From contig NW_003136829.1 of assembly GCF_000003605.2 (NCBI RefSeq), positions 51,515-81,297 on the forward strand: a stretch of DNA of 29,783 bases, written 5' to 3'. Within the stretch, counting starts at the first letter, position 1; each line of letters opens with the position of its first letter. The position numbers and the translations under genes are program-made. The notes below the pieces were generated by a model. The model did not search any database. It was not told the origin of the DNA and saw nothing but the letters and a program-made list of their open reading frames with translations. The stretch comes from Saccoglossus kowalevskii (taxonomy: Eukaryota > Hemichordata > Enteropneusta > Harrimaniidae). Of this stretch, positions 22,334-29,783 are shown piece by piece.

Positions 22334-23590
22334 TTTTTTTTCGAACACTTAGAAGAAACTTAACGTTCAACTCATGAAAAAAAAAAACAGATACCAAAGT
22401 CACAAATTCGTATCGGTTCTGAAAATGAGCCTTGTACAAAAAGAGACTGGCGTTCTGCTATAATCTGACAATGTGTTACCGCCGCCGAACTCTTCATTAA
22501 CCCAAAATACACTACCAGAATACACGACGTACACCGACGAACCGTGAATCAACTGTGATGCAAATATACATTATGTGTTAATAACAGAGAAACTATTAAT
22601 TCATTACCCAGGGTAGAAAAAAGCAAATCCGGCGGAGGAAAACTTCTGAATAACGCGGCCAATTATAAGTAATGAGGTGTAGTGAAATAAGCCATTTCTA
22701 TTTCACTCAATCGATTTTCGATGAGAGGTAGAAATTAAACAATCACGTAGTATGGCTATAAAGTATACAATATGCATGGCGCACATTTAATGTAAGCGTT
22801 ATTGTTATAATTGTCAACACCGATTGCAATGAACACAGTCATTATGCTTTCCATTTCCTCAATTAAGACAAGTGCGACGAGCAGGTCTGATTTTCTCTAG
22901 ACGTTTTAAAGGCGGGTACATAAGCCTGATTTAGTGTGTTATGGATTTTACGTCCATATACCCCGTCGCATGTTTGCAGATATTTTTTGGTCCCCGTTGC
23001 CAAGATATTTTAGTTTTTGAAGTAGGTGACTGTTACATGCATTTTTTTTTAAACTTGTTGCAGACGAGGGTGCAAGAACGCACGCACGCATACATTAAAC
23101 ACTTACATTTGAACACAAGAGATACATTATGTAAATATCGATCATGCGCAATAACCGTGCATTCTAAGTGGCATACATACATTAAACATGATACATTTTC
23201 AGTGTTAATTTCTCCTCCTCAGAAGGTGCAGACGTCTTTTTTTGTAATGTCGTTTATATGTGATTTAGACCTACTCAGTAGGGATCAACGCCATATTTGT
23301 TTTTAAAAAATAAATGCGGGGTTTCCATGTAAGAGGTATTGTTGATAGAATGCAGCTTTAAGCAATGGATTGCACCAACTTTGCTATATTTATTTTGTTA
23401 TTTGGAATATAACTGGGGTAGCTGGAAACTGAATGGCGACAGACTGCCATACCATATACATTAAGTCCAGCATTGTCTTATACAGATTTATGTTGTAATT
23501 CGTTATATAGCTGCTCTGTTCTTTGTTTATATTGTTATTGTTACTTCATGAATTATTAAAATAAAGCTTTGTATATATTATGATAAATAT
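22334..23590 (+). other. emx: Emx 3' UTR (about 1.24 kb, inferred)
   Basis: This is the sequence from the TAG stop to the best poly(A) signal. It contains an A run at 22378-22387, a perfect octamer ATGCAAAT at 22558-22565, many T-rich tracts, and a Pumilio-type element TGTAAATA at 23130-23137. An upstream AATAAA at 23309-23314 could give a shorter transcript. An open frame at 22941-23306 is 121 codons long but starts about 600 bases after the Emx stop and shows no domain, so I do not call it a gene. Confidence 0.6.
23560..23565 (+). terminator. Candidate Emx poly(A) signal AATAAA
   Basis: A canonical AATAAA lies 1.23 kb after the stop codon. It is followed by GCTTTGTATATATTATG and then a T/GT-rich stretch (TTTCTTGGTTTT near 23600), the usual downstream-element composition. 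A TGTATATA word starts five bases downstream. Cleavage would be expected about 10-30 bases downstream. An alternative AATAAA is at 23309-23314. Confidence 0.6.
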
Positions 23591-23739
23591 CACACATATT
23601 TCTTGGTTTTATTACGTAACTGGTTTGAAATTATCAACTGTTATTATCAACATATGATCAAATTAAGATCGGTAGATTTCCAACCCAATTCAATGTGGCG
23701 AAGACAAGATAAATGAATACGGACATCGCCGTTTGTTTA

Positions 23740-23757
23740 GGGTAGGGTGGGTGTGGG
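23740..23757 (+). promoter_or_regulatory. Canonical G-quadruplex motif
   Basis: Four runs of exactly three G are separated by loops TA, T and TGT (runs at 23740-23742, 23745-23747, 23749-23751 and 23755-23757). Short loops of this type fold stably as parallel quadruplexes (established biophysics). It lies on the Emx coding strand about 175 bp beyond the poly(A) signal and about 115 bp before the 32-bp minisatellite. A role as a transcriptional pause or boundary is inference. Confidence 0.7.
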
Positions 23758-23870
23758 CAAAGTACTACTCATGTGGGGAACACCCCTGGGTCTCGAATAC
23801 GTTTAATCCCTTATTATCTAAATACGGGGAGGGGTACCACTGCCACCAGTGTGCTAATCCTGCCCTCTGT

Positions 23871-25664
23871 AGGGGATACTATGCAAAGAGTAGCTGAGTT
23901 CCCCTAGTCTACTTTGCAAGAGTAGCTGAGTTTCCCTAGTCTACTTTGCAAGAGAAGCTGAGTTTCCCTAGTCTACTTTGCAAGAGAAGCTGAGTTCCCC
24001 TAGTCTACTTTGCAAGAGAAGCTGAGTTCCCCTAGTCTACTTTGCAAGAGAAGCTGAGTTCCCCTAGTCTACTTTGCAAGAGAAGCTGAGTTCCCCTAGT
24101 CTACTTTGCAAGAGAAGCTGAGTTCCTCTAGTCTACTTTGCAAGAGTAGCTGAGTTCCCCTAGTCTACTTTGCAAGAGTAGCTGATTGCCCCTAGTCTAC
24201 TATGCAAAAAGTAGCTGAGTTCTCCTAGTCTACTTTGCAAGAGTAGCTGAGTTCCCCTAGTCTACTTTACAAGAGTAGCTGAGTTCCCCTAGTCTACTTT
24301 GCAAAGAGTAGCTGAGTTCTCCTAGTCAACTTTGCAAAGAGTAGCTCAGTTCCCCTAGTATACTTTGCAAGAGTAGCTCAGTTCCCATATTCTACTATGC
24401 AGAGTAGCTGAGTTCCCCTAGTCTACTTTGCAAGAGTAGCTCAGTTCCTCTAGTCTACTATGCAAAGAGTAGCTGAGTTCCCCTATTCTACTATGCAAGA
24501 GTAGCTGAGTTCCCCTAGTCTACTTTGCAAGAGTAGCTGAGTTCCCCTAGTCTACTATGCAAGAGTAGCTGAGTTCTCCTAGTCTACTATGCAATAGTAG
24601 CTGAGTCCCCTAGTCTACTTTGCAAGAGTAGCTGAGTTCCCCTAGTCTACTTTGCAAGAGTAGCTGAGTTCCCCTAGTCTACTTTGCAAGAGTAGATGAG
24701 TTCCCCTAGCCTACTTTGCAAGAGTAGCTGAGTCCCCCTATTCTACTATGCAAAGGGTAGCTGAGTTCCCCTAGTCTACTTTGCAAGAGTAGATGAGTTC
24801 CCCTAGCCTACTTTGCAAGAGTAGCTGAGTTCCCATATTCTACTATGCAGAGTAGCTGAGTTCCCCTAGTCTACTTTGCAAGAGTAGTTGAGTTCCCCTA
24901 GTCTACTATGCAAAGAGTAGCTGAGTTCCCCTATTCTACTATGCAAGAGTAGCTGAGTTCCCCTAGTCTACTTTGCAAGAGTAGCTGAGTTCCCCTAGTC
25001 TACTTTGCAAGAGTAGCTGAGTTTCCCTAGTCTATTTTGCAAGAATAGCTGAGTTCCCCTAGTCTACTTTGCAAAGAGTAGCTCAGTTCCCCTAGTATAC
25101 TTTGCAAAGAGTAGTTGAGTCCCCTAGTCTACTTTGCAAAGAGTAGCTGAGTTCCCCTAGTCTACTTTGCAAGAGTAGCTGAGTTCCCCTAGTCTACTTT
25201 GCAAGAGTAGATGAGTTCCCCTAGCCTACTTTGAAAGAGTAGCTGAGTCTCCCTATTCTACTATGCAAAGAGTAGCTCAGTTCCCCTAGTATACTTTGCA
25301 AGAGTAGCTGAGTTCCCCTAGTTTATTTTGCAAGAGTAGCTGAGTTCCCCTAGTCTACTATGCAAAGAGTAGCTGAGTTCCCCTAGTCTACTTTGCAAGA
25401 GTAGCTGAGTTCCCCTAGTCTACTATGCAAGAGTAGCTGAGTTCTCCTAGTCTACTTTGCAAGAGTAGCTGAGTTCCCCTAGTCTACTTTGCAAGAGTAG
25501 CTGAGTTCCCCTAGTCTACTTTGCAAAGAGTAGCTGAGTTCTCCTAGTCTACTTTGCAAAGAGTAGCTCAGTTCCCCTAGTATACTTTGCAAGAGTAGCT
25601 CAGTTCCCCTAGTTTACTTTGCAAGAGTAGCTGAGTTCCCCTAGTATACTTTGCAAGAGGTAGC
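23871..25664. repeat. Minisatellite A: 32-bp unit, about 55 copies
   Basis: The array is an uninterrupted tandem of a 32-bp unit, sometimes 33 with an extra A. The unit reads AGAGTAGCTGAGTTCCCC followed by TAGTCTACTTTGCA. The first partial unit starts at AGGGGATACTATGCA, and the array decays after the final GCAAGAGGTAGCC. Each unit contains an imperfect palindrome, AGTAG against CTACT, enclosing CTGAG and CTAGT. Variants include GCTCAG, GATGAG, ACTATGCA, CCTATTC and TCTCC. A GAGAAGCTGAG variant is confined to about six consecutive units near the 5' edge (about 23950-24120), indicating local homogenisation. The unit length is not a multiple of three and its frames carry stops, so it is not coding. 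Confidence 0.98.
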
Positions 25665-28656
25665 CAATTGCTGTCAAGGGCTTTTATTGGTTTCTTGCAA
25701 GCTGATGGGACTTCCAGGCCTGAAAAGACAGCCGACCGTTGGTGAATAAAAAAACTACCTACATTGTACATGTAGTTAACTATATAGGCGATAGACATAT
25801 ACTTAATTTCCAAGACTGTGTGTACACTTTGTACACATGCCCCGTCTTAGTCATTTCCAGTTATGTTATGACATTTGACATTTAGAAAATGATCCTCGCC
25901 ATGGTTGGATTCCTCGATGGGTGACTGACCTAAACGCTTGACATTGCATACAAAATTAAAATTCACAACATTATACAGGCGCATCAAGCTGGTTTAATTG
26001 TTGCCGAGTCAATAATTGCTGAGTGTTTGTACATTCTCAAAATTAAATGACAACCACGAAGCTACAAATTCTATTTACTTCCTGGAAACGTGGTTTGCGA
26101 GGAGGTCCGTTATTCTGAAATTAACAACACGATTGTTGTGAAACTAATGAATGGGTATATAATCTAGGTAAGTTATGAAGTCTTATTGACTATTACGTCA
26201 CATCACACAGCAAACAATATCATTGACATGGGGCAATGGTAGTTTTATGAGTTATGCAATGTGGTACCCCCATCAGAGGGACAAAGAGGATGACGTCGCT
26301 AAAAGAACAATAGGTGGACGTCCGTCAGAGAGACAATATGGTTGACGTCCCTACAAAAGGCGTTCTTCAGAAAACAACACAACATCGATAAAATAGGGAA
26401 ATATAGTGATGTATTATTTTCAGAGGAACAACTGCGATAGTGAATTGAAATTATTTATTAAAATACCGAAAATAATGAATATTTTATGTGTTTGAAATAT
26501 TCTATGACCATCCCATATCTGTAAGGCTTATGGTGTGACTGGTGTTTTGGCCGTGAGCGGTTTGGGATCTCGACGCCAAACATCGTGACAAATACCAGAG
26601 AGTACATTTTTCCTCTGGAATGTGACTTCGAAACACTAAGCGTCACCCACCACCTAGATAACATCCAACCTGCCAACGAAGTGCCAGCCAAAGACCAGAG
26701 ACTACGTTATCTACTGGCCCTGCCTGCACTATCAACCACAGTTTAGAGAAAGAAAGCAATTCGGGCTTTCTGGTTATGATTTACACCGTTTAGCCAACTT
26801 GTGGCAGATCTTATTCACCAGGTTACTGTTGTCTACACTGACTGAGAACCTGTGGTCTAGACGGCCGTGTCTTAACAATTTCCTCTGTTGTTCGCCTACA
26901 TTTCCCAACAACCAGATGACGTCCCTGCTGATCCAGATACTTTTATAACAAGGGCGAATTACATGGAGAGTAAGGTTTGACTCCCATACATTACAATAAA
27001 TCAGTCTACACACTACTCAGATTAGCACGGGCGTTAAGGAACTATGTTAGATCTTCCTTCATCCCCACTGTCAATAGCATCGTTCGCATTTACGGTCACC
27101 ATGATGACACCCGATGAATCCCTTCGATAGTAATTGTTGAAGGAATGTGATTTTTTGATGTGATGTAAATTTTATACCACACACAATTGACAGGGAAATT
27201 ATTCACGCGGAGTGACTGCAGTCTTATAGCTGAGCCTTGATTACTGCTATACTACATATTGTCTAGACCAATCGGCATCAATACTAGATCTTCTTACAGA
27301 CATTAGATCAATGCACGCAACCAATTTAGCAATTACCTTCACTGCCAATGACTGACAACCTTCTTGATGGTAACTAGCCAATATTATCTGCTACAAGACA
27401 CATTTGTTAGGATATTTTGGTTGGTCATTCATGGCTGCTGTTAACTCCAACTACACTCAGTCAAAGTTGGTGGTATACCCCCCCCCCCTTAAGACAACTG
27501 GGTCTTCCTAATACATAACAGTTTTTGAGTTTTGCCTGACCCCCGGGACTGGGGACAGACATTTTTTTTTTCTCAAACAATTCAACTCAGCAAAGTAGAC
27601 AGAATATCTAGTTCGACCAGGGCACCTTTTCACGGCAACGACTCATTTTTCAAAGATGGCGACAACAACAAACAATTAACCTCAGAAATGCCAAAAGATT
27701 ATTACTGCACGTTGGCATGTTATGTATTCCCATAGTCCTGTGGCGGTCACCCTGGCCACTTAATGACTATCATGTGCATTCTCCCTTTAAAAATCTTTTA
27801 TCCTAGAAATCTTATTCTCACAGTCATTCTAGATGGACGTAGATGAACCCACAATGGTCAATCGCAAATCAGTTTAGTAATCACCAGACAATTGAGAGCC
27901 ATGGACAGGAACCCCATATCCTTTGCCCAGCTCTGGGAGATCATGGAGCTCACACTTTTCCACTCTTTGCACCTCGTGGTAGTCCCTGGTTGACTACAAG
28001 GTTTATTACACTGACAAGCACTGACTGAACTGACTGGACCTAGAAGGAGTTTCCTTGCTACTCTGCCATCAACTACCCTAAGATCATGCTACAGGACCCA
28101 TGCAGACATATTGATGAGGTCCGTCTCTACAGTGTCTATTGGATGCTACCCAATAGTCAGTTTAATCATTGTTGAATAACACCATTCTTTCCCTTCCTCC
28201 TGGGAAACAACGAATTGATCCTGTACCAGGGATTTGACAGTCACATGTTACCAACTATAAGAAAGCTACATTACATGGTGTGGGTCGACTAAAGGAACAG
28301 CCATGGCAGTGATAAAACCCATAAAACCCATAACTGTAGTCATCCCTGGGTAATATTGAGCTCCTTCTAAAGAAGCCCATTTGAACCCTGTCTAATTACG
28401 CCTCAATGTATCCTCTCCCAAGAGATTCGGTGGAGGCATCACCTTTAAACACACCACAGTAATATCCAGGCCATCAAACAGCCTGGGACAAAAAATGGAG
28501 TCAGATCACAGATCCCCTGGCTGGCTCGCTTTTTAATGACCTTTTACCCTGAACCCCTCAAAAGGAATGATGCCTCATAGTCGTGGAATGTGTTCGGTTT
28601 GTTCAGTTTTTAAAATGCGTTCTCATGGCAATTTGTGTATTACGTCTCAAACAATG
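25665..28656. other. Unassigned DNA between the two minisatellites
   Basis: The longest open frames are 60-80 codons (antisense 26458-26691 and 26774-27013; sense 27532-27735) and none resembles a known domain. The section from about 27000 to 28650 differs in texture from the upstream flank: fewer A/T runs, more CC/CT words and an 11-base C run at 27478-27488. It could be a decayed repeat or gene remnant, but no terminal repeats or hallmark protein motifs are visible. AAGATGGCGAC at 27653-27663 matches a YY1-type word. Confidence 0.5.
26280..26356. repeat. Short tandem, three 25-26 bp units each with GACGTC
   Basis: Three diverged units read approximately GACAAAGAGGATGACGTC, GAACAATAGGTGGACGTCC and AGACAATATGGTTGACGTCC, each followed by 7-8 variable bases. 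The palindromic GACGTC occurs once per unit at a spacing of about 26. The repeat lies in the gene-free stretch between the two minisatellites. Confidence 0.75.
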
Positions 28657-29783
28657 TCAAAGAAATAATAACGAGGGTGTATAATCATAGAAAGAATAAC
28701 GATGGTGTATAATCAAAGAAAGAATAGCGATGGTGAATAATCAGAAAAAGAATAACGATGGTGTATAATCAGAGAATGAATAAGAGGTTGTATAATCAGA
28801 GAAAGAATAACGATGGTGTATAATCAGAGAATGAATAACGATGGTGTATAATCAAAGTAAGAATAAGGATGGTGTATAATCAGAGAAAGAATAACGAGGG
28901 TGTATAATCAGAGGAAGAATAACGATGGTGCATGATCAAAGTAAGAATAACGATGGTGTATAATCAAAGTAAGAATAACGATGATGTATAATCAGAGAAA
29001 GAATAACGAGGGTGTATAATCAGAGAAATAATAACGATGGTGTATAATCAGAGAATGAATAACGATGGTGTATGATCAAAGTAAGAATAACGATGGTGTA
29101 TAATCAGAGAGAAATAACAATGGTGTATAATCAAAGTAAGAATAACGATGGTTTATAATCAGAGAATGAATAACGATGGTGTATAATCAGAGAAAGAATA
29201 ACGATGGTGTATAATCAGAGAAAGAGTAACGATGGTGTATAATCAGAGAAAGAATAACGATGGTGTATAATCAAAGTAAGAATAACGATGGTGTATAATC
29301 AAAGTAAGAATAACGATGGTGTATAATCAGAGAGAAATAACAATGGTGTATAATCAGAGGAAGAACAACGATGGTGTATGATCAAAGTAAGAATAACGAT
29401 GATGTATAATCAAAGTAAGAATAACGATGGTGTATAATCATAGGAAGAATAACGATGGTGTATAATCAAAGGAAGAATAACGAGAGTGTATAATCAGAGA
29501 AAGAGTAACGATGGTGTATAATCAGAGAAATAATAACGATGGTGTATAATCAGAGAATGAATGGCGATGGTGTATAATCAGAGAGAAATAACAATGGTGT
29601 ATAATCAGAGAAAGAACAACGATGGTGTATGATCAAAGTAAGAATAACGATGTGGTGTATAATCAGAGAAAGAATAACGATGATGTATAATCATAGGAAG
29701 AATAAGGATGGTGTATAATCAGAGGAAGAACAACGATGGTGTATGATCAAAGTAAGAATAACGATGGTGTATAATCAGAGAAA
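28657..29783. repeat. Minisatellite B: 28-bp unit, about 40 copies, cut by window end
   Basis: This is a tandem of AATAACGATGGTGTATAATC plus AGAGAAAG (28 bp), purine-rich on the + strand, running to the last base and so continuing outside the window. Unit variants end in AGAGAATG, AAAGTAAG, ATAGGAAG, AGAGGAAG or a 27-bp AGAGAGAA form. Others carry CGAGGG, CAATGG, CGATGATG or GTATGATC. Variants recur in the same order, showing multi-unit duplication. Its sequence is unrelated to minisatellite A. There is no coding capacity. Confidence 0.98.

Noticed and set aside
22558-22565. POU octamer cluster (1251, 11675, 15396, 22558)
   Set aside because: Four perfect octamers in an AT-rich 30-kb window are only slightly above chance. 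Only the one at 15396, about 640 bp upstream of the ATG, has useful context.
22941-23306. 121-codon open frame downstream of the Emx stop
   Set aside because: It lies within the inferred 3' UTR, its Cys/His content is irregular with no zinc-finger spacing, and no homologous protein is recognised.
23871-25664. CRISPR-like repeat-spacer array
   Set aside because: Units are directly contiguous with no unique spacers, and the host is a metazoan. It is a minisatellite.
23871-25664. Helitron or Helentron-associated tandem repeat, because each unit contains CTAGT (CTRRT-like)
   Set aside because: There is no terminal hairpin, no TC...CTRR pair bounding a defined element, no Rep/helicase coding sequence, and CTAGT is trivially short.
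25577-25813. Antisense 78-codon open frame
   Set aside because: Its C-terminal part runs into the end of minisatellite A, and the rest has no recognisable similarity.
26774-27013. Antisense 79-codon frame with a mixed, plausible composition
   Set aside because: No motif could be named and there is no partner exon. It is kept only as part of the unassigned region.

Overview
The window is metazoan genomic DNA from an invertebrate bilaterian. It is AT-rich by eye, CpG is not depleted, and the one gene I can prove is spliced with GT/AG introns. That gene is an Emx/empty-spiracles-class homeobox gene on the + strand, split into three coding exons (16033-16480, 17968-18149, 22049-22333). Spliced together they encode a 304-residue transcription factor. 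Its landmarks, in order, are an MFQP start-like motif, an eh1-like FSIESLV repressor motif, an FYPW hexapeptide, an Emx-type homeodomain and an unusually acidic tail. Both introns sit where I recall them in vertebrate EMX1/EMX2: after the R-F-x-G block, and between homeodomain residues 44 and 45. I cannot place the phylum from sequence alone. Cephalochordate, ambulacrarian and lophotrochozoan hosts all remain possible.

Layout. Positions 1-15650 hold no gene I can support. They read as a gene-free flank with scattered regulatory-looking words: RFX X-box-like palindromes, three perfect CREs, POU octamers, E-boxes, a diverged 160-190 bp tandem duplication at 10145-10500 and an ATT microsatellite at 12258. 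About 15670-16032 looks like the promoter and 5' leader, with two paired CCAAT/ATTGG modules 100 bp apart. The Emx transcription unit follows, with introns of 1487 and 3899 bp. The 3' UTR probably ends at an AATAAA at 23560.

Downstream, a canonical short-loop G-quadruplex motif (23740-23757) lies between the poly(A) signal and a large 32-bp minisatellite (23871-25664, about 55 copies, with 14-unit higher-order duplication). About 3 kb of unassigned DNA follows, including a small 3 x 26 bp repeat. The window then ends inside a second, unrelated 28-bp minisatellite (about 28657-29783 and beyond, about 40 copies).

No mobile-element coding sequence, RNA gene, CRISPR array or operon was found. 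I did not find a new enzymatic or defence system. The points worth a second look are the acidic Emx tail, the alternative start, the promoter and X-box architecture, the G4 at the 3' boundary, and the two higher-order minisatellites.
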